This document shows, piece after piece, positions 55,711-64,000 of a stretch of DNA of 64,000 nt. Location of the stretch: assembly GCF_002564045.1 (NCBI RefSeq), contig NZ_PDJK01000001.1, positions 1 to 64,000 on the forward strand, read 5' to 3'. This DNA comes from Amycolatopsis sulphurea. Lineage in GTDB: Bacteria > Actinomycetota > Actinomycetes > Mycobacteriales > Pseudonocardiaceae. A model generated the notes under the pieces. The model had not been told where the DNA came from, ran no database searches, and was given only the letters and a program-made list of their open reading frames with translations. The position numbers were made by a program, and so were the translations under genes. Within the stretch, counting starts at the first letter, position 1, and the number at the start of each line of letters is the position of its first letter.

Positions 55711-57621
55711 ATGCTGGACTCGGTGCGGGGACCGGCGGACCTGAAGCGCATGAGCGTCGAGGACCTCGGCGAGCTGGCGGCCGAGATCAGGGACTTCCTC
55801 GTCGACAAGGTGCGCCGCTCCGGCGGGCACCTCGGGCCGAACCTCGGGGTGGTGGAGCTGACCCTGGCCCTGCACCGGGTGTTCGACTCGCCGCGGGACG
55901 CGATCATCTGGGACGTCGGGCACCAGTCCTACGTGCACAAGATCGTGACCGGCCGGCACCCCGGCTTCGACCGGCTGCGCCAGGAGGGCGGCCCGACCGG
56001 GTACCCGTGCCGCGGCGAGAGCGAGCACGACCTGGTGGAGAACAGCCACGCCTCCACCGCTCTGTCCTATGTGGACGGTCTGGCGAAGGCCTTCGAGCTG
56101 GCCGGCGGGCCGCGCCGGCACGCGATCGCGGTGGTCGGCGACGGGGCGCTGACCGGCGGGATGTGCTGGGAGGCGCTGAACAACATCGCCGCGCACAAGG
56201 ATCGCCCGCTGGTCATCGTGGTCAACGACAACGGCCGGTCCTACTCGCCGACCATCGGCGGGATGGCCGACCATCTGGCCGCGCTGCGGCTGCAGCCCGG
56301 CTACGAGCGGCTGCTCGACGGCGGCCGCGAGATCCTGCGCAGCACGCCGGTGGTGGGCAAGCCGCTCTACGCCGCGCTGCACGCCGCGAAGGCCGGCATC
56401 AAGGACGCGCTGAGCCCGCAGGTGATGTTCTCCGATCTGGGCCTGAAGTACCTCGGCCCGGTGGACGGGCACGACCTGGCCGCGCTGGAGAAGGCGTTCC
56501 AGAGCGCGCGTGCCTTCGGCGGCGCGGTGATCGTGCACGTGGTCACCGAGAAGGGCCACGGGTACGCGCCCGCGGTGAACCACCAGGCCGACCAGATGCA
56601 CCAGACCGATCCGATCGATCCGGAGACCGGCCTGCCGCCGGTGAAGGGCCCGAGCTGGACCGGGGTGTTCGGCGAAGAGCTGGTGAAGATCGGCGCGGAG
56701 CGCGAGGACGTGGTGGCGATCACCGCGGCGATGCTGCGCTCGACCGGGCTGGAGAAGTTCGCCGAGCGGTTCCCGGACCGCTGGTTCGACGTGGGCATCG
56801 CCGAGCAGCACGCGGTGACGTCGGCGGCCGGGCTCGCGATGGGCGGCTACCACCCGGTGGTGGCGGTGTACTCGACGTTCCTCAACCGCGCGTTCGACCA
56901 GGTGCTGATGGACGTGGCCCTGCACCGCCAGCCGGTCACCCTGGTGCTGGACCGGGCGGGCATCACCGGCCCGGACGGCCCGAGCCACCACGGGATGTGG
57001 GACCTGTCGTTGCTGGGCATGGTGCCCGGGATGCGAGTGGCCGCCCCGCGTGACCCGGGCACGCTGCGCGAGGAGCTGCGCGAAGCGGTCGCGGTGCAGG
57101 ACGGCCCGACCGCGCTCCGCTTCTCGAAGGGCAGCGTCGGCCCGGACGTACCCGCCGTGGAGCGTCTGGGCACGGTTGATCTCCTGCGTCGTCCGCAGGG
57201 CTCGACAGACGTGCTGCTGGTCGCTGTGGGCGCGTTCGCGAAGCTCGCGCTGGCGGCTGCGGGCCGGCTCGCGGATCAGGGCATCGGCGTCACGGTGGCC
57301 GACCCGCGCTGGGTGGTCCCGGTGCCTGCGGAGCTGGTCGCGCTGGCCGAGCAGCACAAGCTCGTGGTGACGGTGGAGGACAGCGGACGCCATGGCGGCT
57401 TCGGCTCCGCGTTGGCCGCGGTACTGCGCGACGCGGACTGTGACGTCCCGCTGCGTGATCTGGCGGTGCCACAGTCGTTCCACGAGCACGGCTCGCGGGA
57501 CGAGGTGCTGGACCGGATGGGCCTGACCGCGCAGGACGTGGCCCGCCGGATCACCGAATGGGCGTCCGGCCGCCTGGGCAGCGACGTGTCCGCGACGGCG
57601 GACGAGCAGCCCCGTACCTGA
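55711..57621 (+). CDS. dxs: 1-deoxy-D-xylulose-5-phosphate synthase
   Basis: 636 residues. ATG 55711 has GGTGGAG 8 nt upstream and matches the usual start [17 protein letters not shown] 55705 is too close to the ribosome site. First enzyme of the methylerythritol phosphate pathway: pyruvate plus glyceraldehyde 3-phosphate to DXP, TPP-dependent. Seen: [18 protein letters not shown] (catalytic His), [19 protein letters not shown] (TPP/Mg motif), [15 protein letters not shown], then the pyrimidine-binding and transketolase-like C-terminal domains with [20 protein letters not shown]. Recalled ortholog Rv2682c (dxs1). Confidence 0.96.
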   Translation: MLDSVRGPADLKRMSVEDLGELAAEIRDFLVDKVRRSGGHLGPNLGVVELTLALHRVFDSPRDAIIWDVGHQSYVHKIVTGRHPGFDRLRQEGGPTGYPCRGESEHDLVENSHASTALSYVDGLAKAFELAGGPRRHAIAVVGDGALTGGMCWEALNNIAAHKDRPLVIVVNDNGRSYSPTIGGMADHLAALRLQPGYERLLDGGREILRSTPVVGKPLYAALHAAKAGIKDALSPQVMFSDLGLKYLGPVDGHDLAALEKAFQSARAFGGAVIVHVVTEKGHGYAPAVNHQADQMHQTDPIDPETGLPPVKGPSWTGVFGEELVKIGAEREDVVAITAAMLRSTGLEKFAERFPDRWFDVGIAEQHAVTSAAGLAMGGYHPVVAVYSTFLNRAFDQVLMDVALHRQPVTLVLDRAGITGPDGPSHHGMWDLSLLGMVPGMRVAAPRDPGTLREELREAVAVQDGPTALRFSKGSVGPDVPAVERLGTVDLLRRPQGSTDVLLVAVGAFAKLALAAAGRLADQGIGVTVADPRWVVPVPAELVALAEQHKLVVTVEDSGRHGGFGSALAAVLRDADCDVPLRDLAVPQSFHEHGSRDEVLDRMGLTAQDVARRITEWASGRLGSDVSATADEQPRT

Positions 57622-57664
57622 CCGCTGCCCGGTTCGGGGGCGAAGGTGGCACACCTTCGCCCCC

Positions 57665-58193
57665 TTACGCGAAGCGTGTCATCACGTGCTTTATACGGGT
57701 GTACTCGGCGAAGGAATACGCTGAGAGGTCCTTGCCGTGCCCGGAATGGTCGTAGCCGCCGTGAGGCATCTCCGCGGCCAGTGGGCCGCGGGTGTTGACC
57801 CATACGCAGCCGAAGTCCAGCTCTCGTGACAGGCGGTGCACGCGGGCGACGTCGTTGGTCCACACCGACGAAGCCAGGCCGTACGGGACGCCGTTGGCCA
57901 TTTCGAGCGCTTCGGTCTCGTCGGTGAACGGCTGTACGGTCAGCACGGGCGCGAAGACTTCTTCCTGCACCAGCTCGTCGTCCTGGCGCAGCTTCAGCAG
58001 TGCTTCCTGGTGTTGCAGCGGAGTTACTGCTTCGCCAGCTTCGAAACGCGCGCGACGCAGCCTACAGCGCGGCATCCACTTCAGACTGTCCGGAGAGGAC
58101 GCTGTGGTCCACGATCGCACCGGTGGCCGGATCGGTCAGCTCAAGCGTCCCTGGTGCGTCGGCTGTCGCGCCGTCGATGAAGTTGCTGATCAC
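57665..58193 (-). pseudogene. Aldehyde dehydrogenase gene with large internal deletion
   Basis: Starts ISNFIDGATADAPGTLELTD, PATGAIVDHSVLSGQSEVDAAL (the N-terminus of gamma-aminobutyraldehyde dehydrogenase-type enzymes), then a TAG stop. The remaining sequence resumes in another frame as AVTPLQHQEALLKLRQDDELVQEEVFAPVLTVQPF and ends AEMPHGGYDHSGHGKDLSAYSFAEYTRIKHVM, the ALDH C-terminus. The catalytic Cys and Glu regions (~300 codons) are gone. The start overlaps the TPP-enzyme stop, so it was the third gene of an operon. Confidence 0.85.
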
Positions 58194-59843
58194 GGGTGAT
58201 CCAGATGACTGGGGGCGAACATCTTCAGAACCGCCGGCAGCACGACGACGGACGGCCCCGGCGTACGCACGGCTTCGGCGAGATCGCTGCGTACGGTGTC
58301 GAGCGACGAGCGTCGGGCCGGGACGCCGAACGACTCCGCGAGCGCGACGAAGTCCGGCCTGGCCAGCTCTGTCGCAGTGGTCTCGCCGAACGCGTCGGTC
58401 AGGTACTCGCGAAGGATGCCGTAGCCACCGTCGTCGATCAGCAGCCACGTGACGTCGAGATTGTGTTGTACGGCGGTCGCCAGCTCCGACAGGCCGTACA
58501 TCGCTCCGCCGTCCCCAGAGACGGCGAGCGCGCGTACGCCGGCTGCTGCGGCACCGAGCGCGCCGGGGAGTCCGTAACCGAGCCCGCCTGCACCCTGTGC
58601 GGTGTGGATCGGTAAACCGTCGGGATTCCACGCCGACCACGCCCAGTACGCCGCGATCGTCATGTCCCAGAAGGACTGTGTGCCTTCAGGAAGCGCCGCG
58701 CGCACGTCCTCGATCAGCTTCCGCTCGGCGGCTAGCGGCTGTCCGTCCAACCTGGACTCGACGCGGGCGAGGAGATCCTTGACGGCAGCTTCGGCGCTGC
58801 CGTCCACGGGACGCGCAGGAAGCTGCGGCAGCAGCGACCGCAACGTCGTCCGGACGTCGGCGTGCAGCGCGAGCGCCGGATAGTTGGACTCCAGCTTCCC
58901 GAGTTCGGCTTCGACCTGGACGAGCCGGCCGCGTGGAGCGAATTCCCGATAGTTGCTGGACAGCTCGCCGAGCCCGGAACCGAGTACCAGGAGCACATCC
59001 GCGTCGGCGAGGAACTCCGTGGTGTGCCAGTCCTCCAGCCACGACCGCGCGGAAAGCGGGTGGTCCCAGGCGAACACGCCCTTGCCGCCGAAGGTGGACA
59101 CGACCGGCGCCCGCAACGCTTCGGCGAGTTCGCGCAGTTCGGCGTACGCACCGGAGCGCAGCGCGCCGCCACCAGCGAGGACTACCGGATTCTTCGCGCC
59201 GCCCAACACCTTCGCAGCTTCGGCGACCAGCTCCGGCAGCGGCTCCAGCGGCGGGGGAGAGGCTGTGACGGCGGTCAACGGCGGTCAACGGCGGCAGCGC
59301 GGCTTCGGCGAGCAGTACGTCCTCCGGGATCTCCACCCACACCGGGCCGTACGGCGCGGTCGCCGCGATGGTCCAGGCTTCGCGCAGCGCGGTCGGGATC
59401 TGGCTCACCGAGCGGACGACGTGCACCGACTTGACCACGTTGCGGAAACTCGCCTGCTGGTCGGGTAGCTCGTGCAGGTAGCCGTGCTGTCCGCCGCCCA
59501 GCCCGGCGACCGGGACCTGGCTGGAGATGCCGAGCACGGGCACCGACGCCGCCCGCGATTCCTGCAGGGAAGCCAAAGTGAGCAACGCGCCCGGACCGGT
59601 CGACACGATCATCGGCGTGACCGGGACGGCTCCTTCCGGATTCGCGGCCAGCCGGGCGCGCGCGTGTCCGTCTGCGGCGAAGGCGAGGTTGTTCTCCACT
59701 CGCGAGCCGACGACACGAAGACCGCCGGCTCGGCGAAGGGCTTCGAACAGGCCGAGCGCGTGCTGTCCGGGCAGGCCGAACACAATGTCCGCGCCGAGCG
59801 CGCGCAGCGTCTCGACGACAACGTCACCACCGATACGAGTCAT
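58190..59843 (-). pseudogene. TPP-dependent acetolactate synthase-like enzyme, frameshifted by a 10-bp duplication
   Basis: The N-terminal half (MTRIGGDVVVETLRALGADIVFGLPGQHALG, VPVLGISSQVPVAGLGGGQHGYLHELPDQQASF) and C-terminal half (PGALGAAAAGVRALAVSGDGGAMYG, DVTWLLIDDGGYGILREYL) are intact but in different frames. The break coincides with a tandem GCGGTCAACG (59271-59280 and 59281-59290). Removing one copy restores one 547-residue frame with all TPP-enzyme domains. Related genes sit with agmatinase and aldehyde dehydrogenase in actinobacterial polyamine-degradation operons. It could be a recent mutation, a slippage-prone site or a sequencing error. Confidence 0.88.
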
Positions 59844-60021
59844 GCGGACTTCCCCAGGACATCAGGCTCACGAGGTCGTAAGCGGCGTGGGATGCGGCGA
59901 TCGCGGTGATCTCCGCCCGTGGCACCTCGTCCCGCCGCGGCAGCCGGGCGAAGTTCGCGAAACCGGCGTAACGCGGCACCGGTGACGAGTCGTGTGGGCC
60001 GACCGGGGGAAGATCACTCAC
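59824..60021 (-). pseudogene. Agmatinase gene with internal deletion
   Basis: About 65 residues remain: SDLPPVGPHDSSPVPRYAGF, ANFARLPRRDEVPRAEI (agmatinase N-terminus, ending at R-x-E/D) joined to TAIAASHAAYDLVSLMSWGS (the enzyme's C-terminal helix). The entire Mn2+-binding core (~250 codons) is missing. GTG 60021 start; its stop lies inside the start of the TPP-enzyme gene, so it was the first gene of the same operon. Confidence 0.82.
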
Positions 60022-60264
60022 CTGGGCAACTCCTGTCTCGTCGGAATGACTTCGGTCCCGGCCACACCGCAAGAATGCGCTCCGGCGTACGCGGCGTATC
60101 GAGGCCGACTGTGACGTATACGACCAGACTTGCCGCGGACCCGCCCGTCTTCGAGCATTTCGCCAACGTTCGCGGCACCCGGTCCCCAAGCCGGCCACGG
60201 CGTTTCCCCGAGTGTCCACTGAGGTCTCTCAGGCACTCTCAGGAAACTGTGGGATTGTGGTCTG
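60022..60264. other. Intergenic region between the dead agmatine operon and the two-component system
   Basis: No gene. Contains the former promoter of the agmatinase operon and the direct repeats in front of the response regulator. Confidence 0.6.
60226..60243 (+). promoter_or_regulatory. CTCTCAGG direct repeats upstream of the response regulator
   Basis: CTCTCAGG at 60226-60233 and again at 60236-60243, a 10-bp period (one helical turn), with CACTGAGG just upstream. Direct repeats spaced one turn are the usual site for OmpR-family regulators, so autoregulation is likely. GATTGT (60253-60258) is a candidate -10, 6 nt before the GTG. Confidence 0.6.
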
Positions 60265-60936
60265 GTGCGAGTTCTGGTAGTCGAAGACGAAGAGCCACTG
60301 GCCGATGCGATCGCCCGCGGGCTGCGCCGGGAGGGCATGGCGGTGGACGTGGCGCTCACCGGGGACGACGGACACGAGAAGTCCGCCGTCACCCGGTACG
60401 ACGTGGTCCTGCTCGACCGCGATCTGCCCGGGATGTCCGGGGACGAGCTGTGCCGCGAGATCGTCGCCTCCGGCGAGCTGACCCGGGTGCTGATGCTCAC
60501 CGCGAGCAGCTCGGTCTCCGACCGGGTGGACGGGCTGTCCCTCGGCGCGGACGACTACCTGGCCAAGCCGTTCGCCTTCCCGGAGCTGGTGGCCCGGGTG
60601 CGCGCGCTGGGCCGCCGCGCCACCCCGGCCGCGCCGCCGCTGCTCACCGCGGGCGACGTGGAGCTGGACCCGGCCAAGCGCACGGTGCGCCGGGCGAGCG
60701 GGCCGATCGAGCTGACCCGCAAGGAGTTCGGCGTGCTCGAGGTGCTGCTGTCCGCGGCGGGTTCGGTGGTCAGCAGCGAGGAACTGCTGGAGCGGGTCTG
60801 GGACGAGAACGCCGACCCGTTCACCACGACCGTGCGGGTGACCGTGATGACCCTGCGCAAGAAGCTCGGCGAGCCCGGCGTCATCGAGACCGTGGTCGGC
60901 TCGGGCTACCGGGTGCCGGTGGACGCCGCCGGGTGA
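60265..60936 (+). CDS. OmpR-family response regulator
   Basis: 223 residues from GTG 60265. Receiver domain with acidic pocket VEDEEPLADAIARGLRR, phospho-acceptor Asp51 (VVLLDRDLPGMSG), Thr (MLTASSSVSDRVDG) and Lys (ADDYLAKPFAFPELVARVRALGRR). Winged helix: ELTRKEFGVLEVLLSAAGSVVSSEELLERVWDENADPFTTTVRVTVMTLRKKL. GTGA overlap with the kinase gene. Resembles CutR-like regulators, which lack an N-terminal extension. Target genes unknown; direct repeats upstream suggest autoregulation. Confidence 0.92.
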   Translation: MRVLVVEDEEPLADAIARGLRREGMAVDVALTGDDGHEKSAVTRYDVVLLDRDLPGMSGDELCREIVASGELTRVLMLTASSSVSDRVDGLSLGADDYLAKPFAFPELVARVRALGRRATPAAPPLLTAGDVELDPAKRTVRRASGPIELTRKEFGVLEVLLSAAGSVVSSEELLERVWDENADPFTTTVRVTVMTLRKKLGEPGVIETVVGSGYRVPVDAAG

Positions 60937-62081
60937 GGCCGTCCGGCGCCCGGAGCCTGCGGGTCCGGGTCACCGTGCTCGCCACCGTGCTGGTCGCCGC
61001 GGCCGGGCTGCTGCTGCTCTGGCTGGCCTGGACGCTGGTCGGCGACGCGGTGGACGCGGTGCCGCACCTGCCGCCCGGCACCCTGGTGCGGGTGGACGGG
61101 GTGGACGTGGACGCCTCCACCCTCGCCCAGCACCTGCGTCAGCACGCGGTGAACCGGGTGCTGCTGTTCGGCTCGCTGGCGTTCTGCTTCGTCGTGGCCG
61201 CGGCGGCGATCCTGGCCTGGACGTTCACCTCGCGCGTGCTGCGGCCGCTGCGCGAGATCACCGGTACCGCGCGGCGGCTGTCGGTGGAATCGCTGGGTGA
61301 GCGCATCGGCGAGGTCCGCGCGCGCGACGAACTGGCCGAGCTGGCCCGCACCTTCGACGACATGCTCGACCGGCTGCAGGCCGCGTTCGACGCGCAGCGT
61401 CACTTCGTGGCCAACGCGAGCCACGAGCTGCGCACCCCGCTGTCGGTGATCCGGACCGAGCTGGACGTCACGCTGTCCGACGAACACGCGGACGAGGCCG
61501 AGTTCCGGCGGATGGCCGGCGTGGTGCTGGACGCCACGGACCGGGCGGGCCGGATGGTGAACTCCCTGCTGCTGCTGGCCCGCACCGACGGAGCCGGGCT
61601 GGTGGTCCGCGAACCCGTGGACCTGGCCACCGTCGTGGCTCGGGCCTGGGCGGCCGTGCGCGCCGAAGCGGAGCACCGCGGCCTGCGCGTCACGCTGGAC
61701 ACCCCGGCCGCGCTCACCGTCGGCGACCCGGCACTGCTCGAACGCATCGCCGGGAACCTGGTGGAGAACGCGGTGCGGCACAACGTCGACGGCGGCTGGA
61801 TCGAGGTCGCCACCGAGGCCGGCGCGCAGTGGTCCACCCTGCGCGTGCGCTCCTCGGGCGGCCTGCTCGACCCCGCGGCGGTCCCGGAGCTGTTCGAACC
61901 CTTTCGCCGCGCCGGCGTGGCCCGCACCGCCCGCTCCGGCGCCGGCCTGGGCCTGTCCATCGTGCGCGCCGCGGTCCAGGCACACAGCGGGACGATCGCC
62001 GCGGAACCGGTGGTCGGCGGGGGACTGGCGATCACCATCCGCCTCCCGACGCCGGAGCACTCCGGTGCGGCGGGGCTCTGA
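60933..62081 (+). CDS. Sensor histidine kinase
   Basis: 382 residues from GTG 60933 (GTGA overlap with the regulator). Two membrane helices (residues ~10-38 and ~75-98) enclose a short extracytoplasmic loop of ~36 residues. HAMP domain follows (SRVLRPLREITGTARRLSVESLGERI), then DHp with phospho-acceptor His164 (FVANASHELRTPLSVIRTELDV) and HATPase_c: N box GNLVENAVRH, G1-like, and SGAGLGLSIVRAAVQAHSG (G2). The G1 box (usually D-x-G-x-G) is not obvious; the loop reads VRSSGGLLDPAAVPELFEPF. The small sensor loop suggests membrane-stress or small-ligand sensing. Confidence 0.9.
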   Translation: MRPSGARSLRVRVTVLATVLVAAAGLLLLWLAWTLVGDAVDAVPHLPPGTLVRVDGVDVDASTLAQHLRQHAVNRVLLFGSLAFCFVVAAAAILAWTFTSRVLRPLREITGTARRLSVESLGERIGEVRARDELAELARTFDDMLDRLQAAFDAQRHFVANASHELRTPLSVIRTELDVTLSDEHADEAEFRRMAGVVLDATDRAGRMVNSLLLLARTDGAGLVVREPVDLATVVARAWAAVRAEAEHRGLRVTLDTPAALTVGDPALLERIAGNLVENAVRHNVDGGWIEVATEAGAQWSTLRVRSSGGLLDPAAVPELFEPFRRAGVARTARSGAGLGLSIVRAAVQAHSGTIAAEPVVGGGLAITIRLPTPEHSGAAGL

Positions 62082-62365
62082 TCCCCACCTCGATCAGCCG
62101 CCGGAGGATCTTGTGCCCGGTTTGCGCGATCTCCCGCGCCAGCTTCGGATCCGCTATCCCCGCCACACCGGACAGATCCGCGCCGGCGGCGAACGCCCCG
62201 TCCAGCGAGACCAGGCCCTGCGGGCCGAAGGTGTTCGGCCGGGTGTGGTCGTGGCCCTTGCCCACAGTGCTCAGTGCGACCGGCTTGTCCAGACCAGACA
62301 CGGTGACCAGGCGCGTGATCGCCCTGGTGACGACCTCGTCCGGGATCCTCCGCGGTGAAAGTCAT
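62032..62365 (-). pseudogene. Possible frameshifted hypothetical gene, antisense to the kinase 3' end
   Basis: ATG 62365 with GAAGGC upstream begins MTFTAED, then the frame goes to a non-informative reading. A +1 shift near 62340 gives EVVTRAITRLVTVSGLDKPV, ALSTVGKGHDHTRPNTFGPQ, GLVSLDGAFAAGADLSGVAG, IADPKLAREIAQTGHKILRRLIEVG, a plausible soluble protein ending at 62032. The frame overlaps the kinase 3' end by 50 nt. I do not recognise the family. Either a frameshifted gene, or translation from an internal GTG. Confidence 0.4.
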
Positions 62366-62474
62366 GCCTTCGCCCCCCTAGTAGGCCGGTTTCGGGCGAG
62401 TGGGGCAGCGCACACTCCCGCGGAAGGTGGCCTGCGGCACACTGGTCCGAAGCGATCCGGACGGGGGGACGGCG

Positions 62475-63566
62475 ATGGGGCTATTCCGGGCGAACAGCGC
62501 GCGCAAGCAGGCGGCCGAGCTGGCGAAGGTGCGCAAGGCGCTGGCCAAACGAGCCGATCAGGAGAGCCCGGACGCCATGGTGCTGCGGCACCGGCTGGGC
62601 CTCCTGCTGGTCGGAACCGGTGACTGGCCCGCCGCGGAGGAGCACTATACGGAGCTGGCCGAGGCCCAGGTCCGGGTGGCGGGCGAACAGGACCCGGGCA
62701 CCCTCGGCGCGTGGGCGAACCTCGCCGTGGCCCGCGCCGCGCAGGGCCGGATCACCGCGGGGCTCGACCTGCTGGAGTCCACTGTGGAGCGTTATGCGGC
62801 CGTGCTCGGGCCCGGTGATCCCGCCACCCTGCAGGCGCAGGTCATGCTGTCGGAAATGCTTTCGCTGGCCGGGAATTACCCCGGCGCGCTGGCCGTGCTC
62901 GACCGGTATCACGACGGCTGCCGGGAGCAGTTCGGCCCGGCCGCGGCCGAAACCGTGGCAGCCGGGTTCCGGAAGGTGGGCGTGCTGCGCACCCTGGCCC
63001 GGTTCGAGGAGGCCAGACAGCTGCACGAGGAGCTGTCCGCGCACGCGAGCACCCCGGAGGAGCAGGACGAGGCCCGTACGATCGAGCTGCTGATCAAGGC
63101 GGAAAGCGGGAAAGCCCACGGAATCCGGCTGGCCGCCCGGCTGCACGCCGAACGCCGCCCGACCGCGGATTCGGTGGAGGTGCTCGCCACGGTGCTGCGG
63201 CGCGCGGGCGAACCGGCGGAAGCGGCTGTGCTGTACCGCTCGCTGCTCGCCGCGGCCCCGGCGGGGTCCCCGCGAACCTGGAGCCTGGCGGGCGAACTGG
63301 CGCGAGCGTGCCTGGAAAGCGGGGACCTCGACCAGGCCGAGCACCTCGCCGGCGGTCTTGTCGAGTCGACGGCCCTCCCCGGCGCGCACCCGCTCAAGCT
63401 GGGCTTCCGGGCGACCCTGGCCAGAACCGCCCGCGCACGAGGCCGGGATGAGGAGGCGGACCGCGAACTGGCCGCGGTGGTGGCCGGGCTGACGGAGGTG
63501 TTCGGGGCGGAGCATCCGGACACGGTGGAGGCGGCGGAATGGCTGCGCGAAGGTGCGGGCGGCTGA
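62475..63566 (+). CDS. Tetratricopeptide-repeat protein
   Basis: 363 residues from ATG 62475, GGGGGGAC upstream; the longer frame from 62400 is unneeded. A basic start (MGLFRANSARKQAAELAKVRKALAKR) precedes several TPR-type helix pairs: LGLLLVGTGDWPAAEEHYTELAEAQVRV, LGAWANLAVARAAQGRITAGLDLLESTVERYAAVLG, TLQAQVMLSEMLSLAGNYPGALAVLDRYHDGC, and a final DEEADRELAAVVAGLTEVFGAEHPDTVEAAEWL. These end in the E-H-P-x-T kinesin-light-chain pattern. Probably a protein-interaction scaffold in the cytosol; partner unknown. Confidence 0.85.
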   Translation: MGLFRANSARKQAAELAKVRKALAKRADQESPDAMVLRHRLGLLLVGTGDWPAAEEHYTELAEAQVRVAGEQDPGTLGAWANLAVARAAQGRITAGLDLLESTVERYAAVLGPGDPATLQAQVMLSEMLSLAGNYPGALAVLDRYHDGCREQFGPAAAETVAAGFRKVGVLRTLARFEEARQLHEELSAHASTPEEQDEARTIELLIKAESGKAHGIRLAARLHAERRPTADSVEVLATVLRRAGEPAEAAVLYRSLLAAAPAGSPRTWSLAGELARACLESGDLDQAEHLAGGLVESTALPGAHPLKLGFRATLARTARARGRDEEADRELAAVVAGLTEVFGAEHPDTVEAAEWLREGAGG

Positions 63567-64000
63567 GGCCGGGGTCAGCTGGGCTTGCGCGTGGCTGATC
63601 GAGGTGTTCGATCTGAGCCTTCCTGCTGCCGTTGTGGCAGCGTGCCGGTGGGAGTGGCTGGGGACGCCGTCGAACCGGCAGGAGAGTGCGGGCTGCTGAG
63701 AAGGCGTTGGTGGCGCGCGGCCGATGGGGGCGCTCGCCCGAGCCCTCTCACCGCGGCTGCCGCAGTAGGCCGGCCCGGTACGCCGGCGAACTGCCGTGGA
63801 CGGCTGAGATTGTAGCTGTGCCGAGACGGCGTCGGGCGGGCTTCGCGCCGCCGATCGAGGCGTTCGACCGGAACTTCCCACCGCGATTGCGGCCGGGAAC
63901 CGCCCGTCGTGTTGTCCGGACCGGAGTCCCGGCACTGTCGAGCCGCTGCGGCGACTACGCCGTCGTACAGGTCCCTGGGCCGGCAGCATCCCGGGCGACC
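63567..64000. other. Downstream region, no gene recognised
   Basis: High-GC sequence with only short, unsupported frames on both strands. It contains two diverged similar segments (around 63595 and 63851) that share GATCGAGG-GTTCGA and a CCG-TTG/CGATTG stretch. It may be a decayed gene or the untranslated 3' side of the next gene outside the window. Confidence 0.4.

Noticed and set aside
55243-57654. 803-codon minus-strand frame opposite dxs
   Set aside because: dxs has complete TPP-enzyme motifs on the plus strand; the antisense frame has none.

Overview
The window comes from a high-GC actinobacterium. Most genes use GTG or ATG after purine-rich Shine-Dalgarno sites, and several look leaderless, with a TAnnnT box 6-8 nt before a GTG. 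The gene content and the recurring GTGAAGGGGCCCTTCAC palindromes point to Amycolatopsis or a close Pseudonocardiales relative; the genus is an inference. No rRNA, tRNA or CRISPR array was seen.

Layout. 1-3.95 kb is a patchwork of lower-GC, probably acquired genes (partial GntR regulator, family-2 glycosyltransferase), inverted repeats, a broken ABC ATPase, two paralogous lipoproteins and a gene stump. 4.0-7.6 kb holds an MFS exporter with its MarR regulator, then class I fumarase. 8.2-15.6 kb has a sigB-type sigma factor behind a stress-type promoter, D-aminoacyl-tRNA deacylase with a methyltransferase, an M20 amidohydrolase, DUF3099, the pseudouridine kinase/glycosidase pair and DUF3039. A complete 1,559-bp insertion sequence sits at 15.8-17.4 kb inside a repeat element. 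17.6-21.6 kb has a YihY/BrkB membrane protein and an SF2 helicase. 22-26.6 kb is a xylFGH-like sugar ABC operon with a ROK regulator and a perfect palindromic operator. 26.8-31.6 kb holds DUF7455, a glutamine-synthetase-like enzyme and assorted small genes. 31.7-37.5 kb is a dpp-type peptide ABC operon.

38.2-52.0 kb runs sigA, ppgK, inositol monophosphatase, cei-like, DUF4193, DUF3093, dut, DUF3710, alpha/beta hydrolase, OB-fold, DUF3159, two TrkA proteins, APC permease, TRAM methyltransferase. As I recall it, this matches the order and relative strands of the Mycobacterium tuberculosis Rv2703-Rv2689c block; dxs (55.7 kb), sigB, DUF3099, DUF3039 and YihY belong to the same wider neighbourhood (Rv2682c-Rv2710). 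The window is therefore an ancestral housekeeping block into which metabolic and transport cassettes were inserted. 52-64 kb has an iron-regulated siderophore-binding lipoprotein, an APC permease, dxs, a decaying agmatine-catabolic operon (three consecutive broken genes), a two-component system and a TPR protein.

The most striking unexplained structure is a dispersed repeat family: two near-palindromic 17-mers in inverted orientation around GGACTCAGAGTCC, in some copies inside a larger element with terminal inverted repeats ending CCAGGGTGTCGGCAAAG. Eleven two-arm copies and three single arms occur, always outside intact genes. They often border gene truncations, and one copy is split by the insertion sequence with a 5-bp target duplication. 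It looks like a MITE family that doubles as terminator-like hairpins.
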